Part shown: positions 1 through 9,900 of the stretch, in pieces
Layout: each line of letters opens with the position of its first letter
Position numbering within the stretch: position 1 is the stretch's first letter
Source: Bacteriovoracaceae bacterium
GTDB taxonomy: Bacteria > Bdellovibrionota > Bacteriovoracia > Bacteriovoracales > Bacteriovoracaceae
Reading direction: 5' to 3'
DNA length: 64,000 bases
Assembly (NCBI GenBank): GCA_013141065.1
Contig: JABFRR010000008.1
Location: forward strand, 124,001-188,000
The notes under the pieces: generated by a model
Database searches by the model: none
Told to the model about the DNA's origin: nothing
What the model saw: the letters and a program-made list of their open reading frames with translations, nothing else
Translations under genes and position numbers: made by a program

Positions 1-256
1 TGAAAGAAGAAACCTACTTAAAAAAGACGAGACCTTGATCAACAGAAACCTAGCTCCTAATGAATATACTTTTTTGAAATCTTCAGAAGAAAGTGGATTA
101 GTAAAAATTGATCTTTCTAAATTACTTGGTGGAATTAATACAAAAAAGAAACATGTTTTAAAAGTTGATTTAAATGTATTACTTAACACATCTGCAGCTT
201 TAAATAGAAGCCTTCCAAATTTATCTGCATCTGAGAGTATTACTGTAAATAACTAG
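1..256 (+). CDS. C-terminal end of an unknown protein (5' end outside window)
   Basis: The reading frame is open from base 2 to the TAA stop at 254-256, so this is most likely the last 84 residues of a gene that begins before the window. A TTG at 35 could act as a start but has no clear ribosome binding site. The visible part is polar and lysine/leucine-rich with no recognisable motif. It is followed immediately by a strong hairpin terminator, which supports a real gene end. No function can be assigned. Confidence 0.5.
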   Translation, partial: ERRNLLKKDETLINRNLAPNEYTFLKSSEESGLVKIDLSKLLGGINTKKKHVLKVDLNVLLNTSAALNRSLPNLSASESITVNN

Positions 257-266
257 ATTTTTTTTT

Positions 267-293
267 GGAGATGGGCCCAAAGGGCTCATCTCC
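267..293. terminator. Rho-independent, probably bidirectional terminator
   Basis: A 12-bp near-perfect stem (GGAGATGGGCCC / GGGCTCATCTCC, one G-T pair) with an AAA loop is preceded by a run of T/A and followed by TTTCTTCTT. It separates the upstream unknown gene from the amino-sugar operon. Confidence 0.8.
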
Positions 294-340
294 TTTCTTC
301 TTGACCTCACTAATCAACTAATCACGTCTTTACCAATCGA

Positions 341-369
341 TTGACTCAAACGCCTTATCCACTTAAAAT
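341..369 (+). promoter_or_regulatory. Sigma-70-type promoter of the amino-sugar operon
   Basis: TTGACT at 341-346 and TAAAAT at 364-369 are separated by exactly 17 bp and each matches the consensus hexamer at 5 of 6 positions. The predicted transcription start falls at about 376, which is the ATG of the first gene, so the transcript may be leaderless. Confidence 0.6.
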
Positions 370-375
370 TTATTA

Positions 376-1281
376 ATGAATGAGACGACTAAAACTAATG
401 AAATTCTAAATGATTACACAATTAAATACCTAATCGGTGTTGATGGTGGTGGCTCAGGCACAAGAATTATTGTGACTGATAAAAAATTGAAAATTCTTGC
501 CAGTGCAACTGGAGATCCGTCCGCTCTCGGCCAGGGAATCGAAAAAGCTTGGCGATCAATTCTGGATACTCTTTCACGTGCATTTTCATATGGGAATCTA
601 CCTGTTCCAATGCTCACGGAATGTGCTATCGGCCTTGGTCTTTCGGGAGCGAATAATATTATTTGGAAAAATGAGTTTTACCTACGCAATCCTGGTTTTA
701 AATATACAATCGTCGACACTGATGGATTCACAACACTGCTGGGAGCACATAGTGGCAATCCAGGAGTTATCGTAGCTGTCGGGACTGGTAGTGTCGGAAT
801 GTTGCTCGATAATAATTTTTTGAGAAAAGATGTATCCGGTTGGGGATTTCCAGCTGGTGATGAAGCAAGTGGTGCTTGGTTAGGATTAAAAGCTGCTGCG
901 CTAACTCAAAAAACACTTGATGGGAGAAGGCCTCCATCACAACTTTCTGATTTAGTGTTGAACTATTGTGGAAAAGAGCCGGCTCAATTTTTAAATTGGC
1001 TAGGTAATGCTGGTCAAAACAGTTTTGCCCAACTTGCTCCTTTAGTATTTCAATCTCAAAACTCAGACATAGAAGCTCGTTCACTTTTAATAAGTGCTGG
1101 ATTAGAAATTGAATTGATGGCCAAAGCCTTAGATCCGAAAAATGAGTACGCCTTTTCAATTTGTGGCCGACTAGGTGAAGCGCTTATACCATTCATGCCA
1201 GAGTCACTTCAAAAAAAGCATCATGCCCCGAATGCTGATTCAACTGTTGGTGCATTATTACTTTTAAATCGAGTAATTTAA
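376..1281 (+). CDS. nagK: N-acetylglucosamine kinase-like protein (BadF/BadG/BcrA/BcrD ATPase family)
   Basis: The 301-aa protein has the ASKHA-fold phosphate-1 loop GVDGGGSGT at residues about 21-29, and further glycine-rich motifs (AVGTGSVG, GWGFPAGDEASG) typical of BadF/NagK-type sugar kinases. This family phosphorylates N-acetylglucosamine to GlcNAc-6-P. The genes just downstream (nagA two bases after the stop, then a SIS-type deaminase) would deacetylate and deaminate that product, so the operon makes a complete GlcNAc-to-fructose-6-P route. An ATG at 376 is used; no Shine-Dalgarno sequence is visible and the promoter sits only 6 bp upstream. Substrate is inferred from context; glucosamine or MurNAc-type substrates remain possible. 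Confidence 0.85.
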   Translation: MNETTKTNEILNDYTIKYLIGVDGGGSGTRIIVTDKKLKILASATGDPSALGQGIEKAWRSILDTLSRAFSYGNLPVPMLTECAIGLGLSGANNIIWKNEFYLRNPGFKYTIVDTDGFTTLLGAHSGNPGVIVAVGTGSVGMLLDNNFLRKDVSGWGFPAGDEASGAWLGLKAAALTQKTLDGRRPPSQLSDLVLNYCGKEPAQFLNWLGNAGQNSFAQLAPLVFQSQNSDIEARSLLISAGLEIELMAKALDPKNEYAFSICGRLGEALIPFMPESLQKKHHAPNADSTVGALLLLNRVI

Positions 1282-1283
1282 AA

Positions 1284-2378
1284 ATGAAAAATATAAAGAC
1301 TAATTTACTCATAGATAAAAAAGTAGTTGCTGCTTTGATACAATATTCACAAAAGATTGATAGTATAAAAATCCTTGGTGAAAAAAATGATTCCTTACCT
1401 TTTCTAATACCAGGATTTATCGACCTGCACGTACACGGTGGTGGTGGTGCTGACATTATGGAAGGTGGATTATCTTCTCAGTTGGTTGCCAAGACTCATG
1501 CAAAATTCGGAACAACTTCTTTTTTAGCTACGACGATGACAGCCCCATTTGAAGATTTAGAAAAATCATTTTTAGCAATGAAAGAGAGCTTTTTATCGAG
1601 ACCTAAAGACTGTGCTCGTCTGCTTGGAGTTCACCTTGAAGGTCCCTTCATAAGCAGTGAAAAACTTGGAGCGCAGCCACAATTCACGAGAGAAGGAACT
1701 CTAAAGGAAATTCAAATTTTAAATAAAATTGTTCCAATCAAAGTAATCACACTTGCTCCTGAAATTTTTAATCACCTCGAACTCATTACTGAAATTACTA
1801 AAATGGGCATAGTTGTTCAAATTGGCCACACAAATGGAACTTATGAACAAGGTGTACAAGCATTAAATCTTGGTGCAAAAAGTTTTACTCATCTCTTTAA
1901 TGCCATGTCGAGCTTTCATCACAGAGCACCCGGGATAGCTGGAGCTGCTCTTGCCAATGCAAACTTTGCTGAACTCATCCCCGACTTAGAGCACGTTCAT
2001 CCAGGTGCAATTAAAACGGCCCTAAGATGCATTCCTAATTTATATTTTGTAACCGATTCTACTTCGGCGACTGGTATGCCTGATGGAGAATATAAATTAG
2101 GCTCACACACTGTTCACAAATGTCTTGGTGGAGTTCGCCTTAAAGATGGAACATTGGCAGGAAGTGCACTTACGATGATTCAAGCTTACAAAAATATGAA
2201 AAAGTTAGGATTGAATGAATTAGACTTGAATAATAAATTATCAGGAATTCAAGCGTCTCTTCTAGGACTTTCAGACAGAGGACAAATAAAAGAGGGTTTA
2301 TTTGCAGATTTTATCTTACTTAACCAGCAAGACGACATTCTGTCCGTAACAATTGAAGGAGAAGAATGTGAATTCTAA
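1284..2378 (+). CDS. nagA: N-acetylglucosamine-6-phosphate deacetylase
   Basis: The 364-aa amidohydrolase matches NagA in length. It shows the metal-site motif GFIDLHVHGGGGAD near residues 46-59, the metal-binding glutamate in HLEGPF, the histidines in QIGHTNGT and FTHLFNAMSSFHHR, and the catalytic aspartate in FVTDSTSATGMPDG. The enzyme hydrolyses GlcNAc-6-P to GlcN-6-P and acetate in the cytoplasm. The start lies two bases after the nagK stop and the 3' end overlaps the next gene, so the three genes are translationally coupled. Confidence 0.93.
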   Translation: MKNIKTNLLIDKKVVAALIQYSQKIDSIKILGEKNDSLPFLIPGFIDLHVHGGGGADIMEGGLSSQLVAKTHAKFGTTSFLATTMTAPFEDLEKSFLAMKESFLSRPKDCARLLGVHLEGPFISSEKLGAQPQFTREGTLKEIQILNKIVPIKVITLAPEIFNHLELITEITKMGIVVQIGHTNGTYEQGVQALNLGAKSFTHLFNAMSSFHHRAPGIAGAALANANFAELIPDLEHVHPGAIKTALRCIPNLYFVTDSTSATGMPDGEYKLGSHTVHKCLGGVRLKDGTLAGSALTMIQAYKNMKKLGLNELDLNNKLSGIQASLLGLSDRGQIKEGLFADFILLNQQDDILSVTIEGEECEF

Positions 2379-3390
2379 AATGCGCAATGAGGCCCTAGAA
2401 TCAAGCCAAGTCGTTACCAATCAAATTATCAATAATAAAAAATTAATCGAAGATTTATCGCAAGAGATTTTGCGCTTAAATCCATATTCTGTCGTAAGCA
2501 TTGCCAGAGGCAGTTCAGATCATGCTGCTCAATACTTAAATTATCTCTCTATGGCAAAATTAGGACTTCTTCCAACATCTCTTTCAATGTCGATACTCAC
2601 ACTCTATAAAACAAAATTAAAAGTTTCTAATTCTCTTGGAATTGCCATTTCTCAATCTGGTCAAAGCCCAGATGTTGTTAATCCCTTAAGTTATTTTACT
2701 GAAAATAGCCTAGGGAGTATTGCCCTAGTCAATGACACTCATTCTCCCTTGGCGAAGGCCAGTCGATGGACTGTTCCTCTTTTAGCCGGAGCAGAAAAAT
2801 CAGTAGCAGCAACAAAAAGTTTTATTGCTTCACTCAGTGCATCTGCTCACCTTGTAGCAACATGGAGTAAGGATAAAAAATTACTTGATGCCCTAGAATA
2901 CCTAGGAGAAGATTTACAAAAAGCTCAAGAGTGTGATTGGTCACTAGCAGTTGATAAGCTTGCTGACGCAAGAAGAATTATGGTCGTTGGCAGAGGTTAT
3001 GGGCTCCCTTTGGCTTTGGAAGTTGCTTTAAAATTTAAGGAGACTTGTTCTATACAAGCGGAAGCTTTCAGTGCAGCAGAAATTAAGCATGGGCCACAAG
3101 CATTAATCGAAGAAGGATATCCACTCATTATATTTGCAACCCAGGGCCCAACCTTGACCAGTATGCTTGAGCTTGCAGAAGACATGAAAACACGAGGTGC
3201 CAATGTCATCTTAGCTGCTCCAGCTTTTGTAAAAGAAAAAAGTTTAACAATTCAATCTACTCATGCCGAAGAATTAGACATAATCAGTGCTGCACAATCG
3301 TTTTATCTTATGATTGAAAAGCTTTCACTTTCGAGAGGCTTAAATCCAGATGAGCCAAAGCATTTGTCCAAAGTTACTAAAACCCATTAA
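2368..3390 (+). CDS. SIS-domain glucosamine-6-phosphate deaminase/isomerase (NagB-II/AgaS type)
   Basis: This protein of about 340 aa resembles the isomerase half of GlmS without the glutaminase domain. Two SIS domains are visible: ARGSSDHAAQ and ISQSGQSPDVV in the first, and VVGRGYGLPLALEVALKFKE with EIKHGPQALI in the second. Behind nagK and nagA it most likely deaminates GlcN-6-P to fructose-6-P, feeding glycolysis. I chose GTG at 2368 because AAGGAG lies 6 bp upstream. A longer TTG start at 2353 lacks a binding site, and an ATG at 2380 is possible. It overlaps the end of nagA by 11 bases. Confidence 0.85.
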   Translation: MNSKMRNEALESSQVVTNQIINNKKLIEDLSQEILRLNPYSVVSIARGSSDHAAQYLNYLSMAKLGLLPTSLSMSILTLYKTKLKVSNSLGIAISQSGQSPDVVNPLSYFTENSLGSIALVNDTHSPLAKASRWTVPLLAGAEKSVAATKSFIASLSASAHLVATWSKDKKLLDALEYLGEDLQKAQECDWSLAVDKLADARRIMVVGRGYGLPLALEVALKFKETCSIQAEAFSAAEIKHGPQALIEEGYPLIIFATQGPTLTSMLELAEDMKTRGANVILAAPAFVKEKSLTIQSTHAEELDIISAAQSFYLMIEKLSLSRGLNPDEPKHLSKVTKTH

Positions 3391-3569
3391 TTTTTAATTA
3401 TTAATTTTTTTGATTCTGTCGAAATGATTCTAGATTTATTCCCATCGGGAACTTCGGCTGTAAAGTGCATAATGTATGTTCCATTTTTCACCTTTTTTAT
3501 CCATGACAAAAAAATTAAATTCCGTGGAGGAATTTGTGTAGAATCTAATTTTACATTTAATAAAAGATT
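3387..3569 (-). pseudogene. Remnant of an unknown gene antisense to the end of the nag operon
   Basis: On the minus strand a 60-codon frame is open between a stop at 3570-3572 and a stop at 3387-3389. It has no start codon, but its composition looks coding (segments such as IPPRNLIFLSWIKKVKNGTY and HFTAEVPDGNKSR). A frame change near 3570 would join it to an ATG-led frame further upstream, so it may be a frameshifted gene. I do not recognise the family. Confidence 0.4.
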
Positions 3570-3665
3570 TTAGACAATTAATTACATTTGAATTTGAAAT
3601 TGCCATCAAAGAATAAATTTTAGAAGATGGGAGTCGATAAACATCTAATCAAAGGATTATGACTG

Positions 3666-3977
3666 ATGAAAAAAATAATTTTGGGCTTTTTTTTAACTCT
3701 AAGTTTCAAAGTAATGGCCGAGCCTGTATTTATTTATCCAACTTGTTATGCCAGCCCTTACAACAGTGAATGCACCATTAATAACAATTCTGGAAAAGAC
3801 ATAAGCTGTTCAATCCAGATCACTGGCCAGACGAAAAAGGGTGGCTATGTGAGTGCCTATGAATACCGCGTTCTATATCAATATATGTCTGCCTGGATAA
3901 GAGTTAACTCAAATGACCCTATGAATGATCCAATTGTTTATCTTCAGGCTTATGCTAATTGCAATACTCTTAACTAA
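3666..3977 (+). CDS. Small secreted protein of unknown function
   Basis: The 103-aa product begins with a signal peptide (MKK, hydrophobic core to about residue 16, cleavage probably after VMA at residue 18). The mature part of about 85 aa is rich in Tyr, Asn and Ser, with four cysteines that could form disulfides in the periplasm. No family is recognised. It stands alone and converges on the VOC gene at 3989, leaving only 11 bp between the stops. Confidence 0.6.
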   Translation: MKKIILGFFLTLSFKVMAEPVFIYPTCYASPYNSECTINNNSGKDISCSIQITGQTKKGGYVSAYEYRVLYQYMSAWIRVNSNDPMNDPIVYLQAYANCNTLN

Positions 3978-3988
3978 TTTTTATAAAA

Positions 3989-4696
3989 TTAAGTAGTATA
4001 CGGATCAAAATTACTTTCAACATTATTCATCATGTATTCTTTGTCACAATAAAATGGAGAATAAACAATTTCTAATTTTATTCTATCCGGATCTTCAAAA
4101 AAAACTGAGTAGTAATTATTATCACCAGATGCACCTTCATGATAAAGACTTTGAATATTATTTTTTTGTAAAATTTCTCGGTAAAAGTCATCAACGACCT
4201 CTTTAGTTTCAGCATAAAAAGCTAGGTGATTTAGGCCAACTCGTTTACGATGAAAACCAAAATGCTTATATTCTTCTTCAACTGGGCACAAAACAACTTT
4301 CAAAGTGCCATCGGTATATGTTGTGTGATCAAGTCGACTGACTAATTTCTCCCAGCCAATGCTGAGCAAGATAAGGTCATAAAACTTCACACTTTCTTTA
4401 TAATTTGAAACAGATAAATCTACGTGCGAGAGCTTTGTACGTTTAATTCCCCACTGCCATTTTGGTTTTTCACCGAATCTAAAACAAATAAGAATTAAGC
4501 CCATGACTAAAATTGGAATAGAAGCATAAGTATAAAAATACTGTGTCGATTTTTCGAAATCTAAACTCTTCATAGTCAATCTTATAAGAAGAGGGATAAT
4601 AACCACCATGAGAGTAGCTACCCAACCTTCCCAGGTTATCGGTGTCCAGCCCCAACCATAAGTTTTTCGTCTAAACCAAAGCTTACTTTTTTTCAT
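3989..4696 (-). CDS. Membrane-anchored VOC (glyoxalase/dioxygenase-fold) protein
   Basis: The 235-aa protein has two predicted transmembrane helices in its first 85 residues (around 25-42 and 55-72). A VOC-fold domain follows from about residue 88: THVDLSV-type opening, HTTYTDGTLKV, GLNHLAFYAET, and YYSVFFEDPDRIKLEIVY near the end. These histidine and glutamate positions match metal-binding positions in VOC enzymes. Fusion of a soluble VOC domain to a two-helix anchor is unusual, and the substrate cannot be told. It probably forms a pair with the secreted protein gene 13 bp upstream. Confidence 0.7.
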   Translation of the reverse strand: MKKSKLWFRRKTYGWGWTPITWEGWVATLMVVIIPLLIRLTMKSLDFEKSTQYFYTYASIPILVMGLILICFRFGEKPKWQWGIKRTKLSHVDLSVSNYKESVKFYDLILLSIGWEKLVSRLDHTTYTDGTLKVVLCPVEEEYKHFGFHRKRVGLNHLAFYAETKEVVDDFYREILQKNNIQSLYHEGASGDNNYYSVFFEDPDRIKLEIVYSPFYCDKEYMMNNVESNFDPYTT

Positions 4697-4709
4697 TTTT
4701 ATCTCTTAA

Positions 4710-5177
4710 TTAGTTCTTCTTGATTAGCTCTTCTCTGATGCCAAAATAAAATTCGCCGCGAGTATTGTAAGATGACAAATAAACACCTCCACGCTGAATT
4801 GAAACATAAGCACTATCTATGAAATACTGATTGAGCTTTCTGGCTTTTGCACCTTTGAGCTTAAAAACAAGTACATCTCCGATTTTTTGTAAGGAACTAA
4901 CTGGTAAATTAATGAGACAAGATCCATAGATCTCTAGGCGGCTATTTTTTAAAGCATCGCATTCCAAGCTAAAACCTTCTTGATCTATATATTTCCTTCG
5001 CTCAATACCTTTAAGTGAATTCCAGAGTTCACCAGCTTCAAATGGTGGGAATAGGCCATCATCGGCGACACTAATAGTTAATATATCTGTTCCTCTTATG
5101 ACTTCAGCAGAAAAATCTGTTTGTGAAAGTGCATTAAAAGAAAACATCATATAAATAAAAAACAGAACCTTCTTCAT
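4710..5177 (-). CDS. Secreted protein of unknown function
   Basis: The 155-aa protein starts with a typical signal peptide (MKKVLFFIYMMFSFNALS, cleavage near residue 18). The mature part contains two cysteines (ECDAL and GSCLINL) and is otherwise featureless. It lies 13 bp upstream of the membrane-anchored VOC gene on the same strand, so the two are probably co-transcribed. No family recognised. Confidence 0.6.
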   Translation of the reverse strand: MKKVLFFIYMMFSFNALSQTDFSAEVIRGTDILTISVADDGLFPPFEAGELWNSLKGIERRKYIDQEGFSLECDALKNSRLEIYGSCLINLPVSSLQKIGDVLVFKLKGAKARKLNQYFIDSAYVSIQRGGVYLSSYNTRGEFYFGIREELIKKN

Positions 5178-5305
5178 CTGATACCAACTCTATTTAAGGG
5201 TTAAAAATGCAGAATCTTCGGTATATTTTATTACATTTTTCAAAATTAAAGTGGAATTAATAAACGAATTGATCAAAAAAAGGGCCTCTTAAATGACTTA
5301 CTATT

Positions 5306-5336
5306 ACCCACAACTTTCATCAGTTGTGGGTTTTTT
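5306..5336 (+). terminator. Inward-facing hairpin terminator in the left end of the IS4-like element
   Basis: A 10-bp perfect stem (ACCCACAACT / AGTTGTGGGT, 6-nt loop) is followed by TTTTT. It would stop transcripts entering the element from the left. Confidence 0.7.
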
Positions 5337-5413
5337 GTTTTTTGGGCCCTGAGTCTAGGCCACTCTATTTAGATCTATTAACCTTTTAAGTTAAATAACT
5401 TCAAGAGGTTTTT

Positions 5414-6875
5414 ATGACTCAAAATGATGCTTCTTCTTGGATTCAAGAAGAGTTTTCTTCTCATGCCTTTAGCGATGATCGTCTTCACAAGAGACTTTTA
5501 AAAATTACCAAATCTCTAGCAGAGGCACCGACTTTATCTATTAATCAAGCATGTGCTGAGTGGGCAGCCGTGAAAGGTGCTTATCGATTTTTTGACAACA
5601 ACTCCGTCTCAAGCGATCTTATCCTAGATCCTCATTATAGAATTACATATGAAAGGTCGTTACCTGACGATCGTATTCTTATCGTTCAAGATACTTCTAA
5701 AATTAATTATGATTCACATCGGGCAACCGAAGGACTTAGTTCTTATAGCACTTCTAAAGGATTTGAAACTCACGGCCTTATTACTCATACAGCTCTTGCA
5801 GTTAACACGGATGGAGTTCCATTAGGAGTAATCGATCAAAAAACTTGGACGAGAAGTATTGATGATGATGTCAAAGAATTGAGTGAATATAAAAATTATA
5901 AAAGACCAATTGAAGAAAAAGAAAGTTATAGATGGATTGAGGCTTTAAAGAAATCTAAAGAACGAATGCCAGATAAAGATATTGTAATAGTTGGAGATCG
6001 TGAAAATGATATCTATGAGTTTTTCAAGAAGCTTTAATTGAAGATGTGAATTTTGTTGTTCGTTCATCGTCTCCTAGAACGATAGAGGATACTTCCGGAC
6101 TCCATCAAAATATGGATCACAAACTTCGGAAATTGCCTGAAATGGGGCGAGTGTGTTTACACATTCCTGCAAAGCAGGGAGTGGCGGCACGTTCAGCAGT
6201 GCTTGAACTTCGTTTTACTGAGGTTATGTTGTTAAGTAGACCAAGGGAATTAAGATTGCGAGATCAGATACGCGAGTAGATATTCCATTAAATGTAGTTG
6301 AGCTTGTTGAAAGAAATCCACCGAAAGGAATAAAAGCTCTTCACTGGAGAATTTTAACTAATTTAAAAGTTAACAATGATAAAGAAGCATTAGAAATCAT
6401 TCATTATTACAAGCAAAGATGGCAAATTGAGACATTTTTTAAAATTTTAAAATCCACGTGCAAGGTTGAGGATTGTCGACTTGGACATGCTGAAAAATTA
6501 ATTAAATTTATTGCATTGAAGTCGATAATTGCCTGGAGAATTTATTGGGCAACGATGCTGAGGCGAGAATCATCAGAATTACCAGCTGATTGTATTATTA
6601 CAACGGCCGAATGGAAGTCAGCCTGGGTGACGTTAAATTACAAAAAAATAAAAGAGAAAAAAATCCCTAATCAGATTCCTGAAAAAGTCCCTACTCTTGA
6701 TACAGTTATAAAATGGATTGCTCAACTTGGAGGCTGGCTTGGTCGTAAGGGTGATGGTGAACCGGGTGTTATGAGTATTGCGAAAGGCTGGCAAAGAATA
6801 GAATCAGGTGCAATGATGTGGGAGACAATGAATGATCAATGCAAAAAACCCACAACCGATGAAAGTTGTGGGTAA
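5414..6875 (+). pseudogene. IS4-family (Tn5-like) DDE transposase, frameshifted
   Basis: Three consecutive frames together encode one transposase of about 485 aa: 5414-6034 in frame 2, about 6034-6243 in frame 1, and about 6243-6875 in frame 3. The N-terminal part resembles the Tn5-type DNA-binding domain (ASSWIQEEFSSHAFSDDRL, AEWAAVKGAYRFFDNN). Candidate catalytic residues are D in IVQDTSK, D in VIVGDRENDI and E in YYKQRWQIETFFKILKS. The first frameshift reads as loss of one G in AAGAAGC; the second lies near 6243. As read, it cannot give an active enzyme. The last codons overlap the right-end hairpin. Confidence 0.85.
6843..6873 (-). terminator. Inward-facing hairpin terminator in the right end of the IS4-like element
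   Basis: On the minus strand ACCCACAAC pairs with GTTGTGGGT and is followed by TTTTTT. It mirrors the left-end hairpin. Because smc is transcribed toward it, it now probably serves as the smc terminator. Confidence 0.7.
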
Positions 6876-6908
6876 TAGTAAGTCTTAAATGAGGCCCTGT
6901 ATAAATAT

Positions 6909-9900
6909 CTAGTGTAATTGAACTGAAACTGCTTTTGAAACTCCGGGCTCTTGCATTGTCACACCGTAAAGAGTGTCGTTAAGCTCCATGGTCTTTTTGT
7001 TGTGAGTAATTAGAATAAACTGAGAGTCGCTACTCATTTCTCTTAATAGTTCATTAAAACGACCGACGTTCGCGTCATCAAGTGGAGCATCGACCTCATC
7101 AAGAAGACAAAATGGAGACGGCTTCACAAGAAAAATTGAGAAAATTAAACTTACGGCAGTCATGGCCTTTTCTCCACCTGACATAAGATTAATGTTTTGC
7201 ATTTTTTTGCCTGGTGGTTGAGCTACAATTTCAATTCCGCATTCAGCATCATTAATATCACCAACAACTTTTAAGTCAGCCGAGCCACCACCGAAAATAA
7301 TTGGGAAAACTTTTTGAAATCTAGAATTCACTTCATCATATGCCGCTTGAAAACGAATTTTTGATTTCTCATCAATATGAGCTATCGCTTTTTGAAGATC
7401 TTCTAGTGATGACCTAAGTTCTGTTTCTTGAACTTTAAGGAAATCAGCACGAAGCTTCTGACGATCGTAATCTTCTATTGCTTGCCAATTAATGTCACCG
7501 AGGCGACCAAACTCTGATTTGTAACTTTTGAGCTTATCAGAACATTCTTTAAGATCTTGGCCATAACGACGAGTGAATTCAAAATCTACACGCTCCACTT
7601 CTTTAGGTCCCTCTTCAGTTTCCATCCAGAACATCGAGTTCACATCTTTTAATTCTTGGTAGTCATTATCGTCATAAGATAAAAACTTACCAAGAACGAT
7701 ACGTAGATCAACTTGGTATTTTTCAAAAATATTTCTTACGTTTTGTTCTTCTTCTATGACAAATTGAGAAAGTTTAACTTCATTTTCAGAAATTTCTCTT
7801 TGATTTTTATTAATTCGTGCCGTGATGTCTTTTACTTCATCCTCTCTTTCCTTCATTGAAAGAAGAAGTTGGCCGAGACTATCTTTAAGTAGATTTAATA
7901 CATCTTCCTTATCACTTAAAGTCATAGATTTGTCTTTATTGGCTGCTTCAAGTTTTTCAAGTTCAAGAATGATTTGATCGATTTCTGAGTTGTAGTTTTC
8001 AACTAATGTCTTGTTAGACTCGAGTCTTTGATTTAAGCGTTCGATTTGTCCATTCAAGTCATCAATCTGTGAATTTAAACTTTTCAAAGTAGATTCAAAA
8101 GATTTTGCTTCAACTTGTTTTTGCAGAAGGGTCGATCTTTCTTCTTCGAAGTTTGATCTTTGAATTTCAACTTCTTCTTGTATTTCACTCAAACGAGATT
8201 GTTTATCCTCTAAATTATCTGTCATTTCAGTTTTTCTAACTGAAAGACTTTCTTCAGATTCAATCATATCAAGACGAGATTTAGAAATTTCATTTTTTCT
8301 ATTCTTAAGAATTTCAAGTCTTGTAAATCCAGATTCAAAGCTAGAAAGCTTTGCATCAAGTGCAGACTTCTTAGATGAAAACTGTGCTCGTGCCTCTGCT
8401 GCTTGATCTCGAAGATTATCAAAATTTAATTTTGCACTTTCAAGTTCTTCTCTTTCAATTAGAGATTTTGAATCCATTACACTCACTTCAGCTTGCAACT
8501 CTAAAACAAGGCCTTGGAGTTCTAAAATCAGATTATTTCTTGCTACAAAACCTTGGGCTTCATCAGTTCCAACTTGAACAGAGATGAGTTTTGCTCCAAA
8601 AAGATTAGCAAGTTTTCTTGTTCCATTTAAATCAGAAATACCTTTAAAGCGAATGTCTGAAGACAGTGACTGCATTGAATCAGTTGAGAGAGTCTCAACA
8701 ATAAAATAGCCGTCTAAAAATGATGCCATTTTACTTTTAAGCTCTTCATCCATTTCTAAGACATCACTTAACGACACGAGGTCTTCACCAAGAATTAGCT
8801 TCAAGCGTTCTATAGCTTCACTCGAAAGTTTTTCTGTATTGGTCATTTTTAAGTAATCTAGGTTTTTTTGGTTCGCTTCGATCCATGAAAAAAGGTCAAG
8901 ATCGTTATCAGCTGTCGCAACGAGAGTTTCTAAAAACTCCGCCAGTAAGACCTGAACAGCTTTCGTATACTTTTCGTTACACTTAATAAGTGTTCCCAGA
9001 AGAGAGAAGCCTTCTTTGTGGTCTTTTAAGAACGCAGAAATACCATCTTTTTTGCCTTCAAGTGATCGGTTAACTTCAACCAATGATTGTAGCTTTGACT
9101 CTGTTTGAATTAACACTTTTGATTTTTGAGAAAGTTTTTGCTCGAGATCTCTCACTTCAATATTTTTGGCTTCAATTGATTCTCTAAGAATCATTTCTTT
9201 TTCTTTTAATTCAATTGATGTTTTTTCTGCTAATGTGACGGCTTCTCTTTCATTCACAATTTGCGAGTTAACACCTGAATATTGAGCTTCTAGTGCTTCG
9301 ATCTCTTTAGTTAAATCTTGCAGTTGATTTGCATACTCTTCTAGTCTTGATGAATTTCTAAATAGATCTTGTTCTGTTTTATTGAATGAATTTTTTAAAA
9401 CTTCTACTTCGTCTTTTAGATCATTGAAGCTTTGAACTTTAAAATCTAACTCTTCTTTTAAGTGTTCAACTTTTTCTTCGAGCAATTGAAAGTCATTATC
9501 TTCTTCACCTTTTTTCTCCCAAAGGGCCAATTCATTATGAAGAGATTCAAGTTTTTCTAATCGTCCATTGAGTTCAATTTCAACCGTTTCGATTTCTTTT
9601 TCGCGAGTTTCTATTAGTTTTTCTTTTTCTGTTTGAGTTTTACAAAGGTAGACGAGTCTTTCTTCTGCTGCCGCTAATTCTTTTGACAAGACATTATATT
9701 CTTTTTGTAGCTCTTCAATTTTTTCAGTTTCTTCATCTTTTCTGAAGCGTTCTTCTTCTAATCCAATTTCGATAATACTTTTTCTAGCAGACCAGTTTTG
9801 AATTTCTTCAGTGCGCTCATCGACTATTGTTTTTCCTTCTTTATAATTTTTAAGAAGGTCAAATTCCTTATGTGAATGAACAACGAGATCATAACGTTTA

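Larger units (their letters stand above)
5281..6898 (+). mobile_element. IS4-like insertion sequence with inactivated transposase
   Basis: The ends are long imperfect inverted repeats: both begin AGGGCCTC and, 9 bases further in, share TTACTATTACCCACAACT. Each end contains a self-complementary hairpin. The element is 1,618 bp with one transposase gene in three frames. Its right end lies 10 bp from the smc stop. No clear target-site duplication is visible. Confidence 0.85.
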
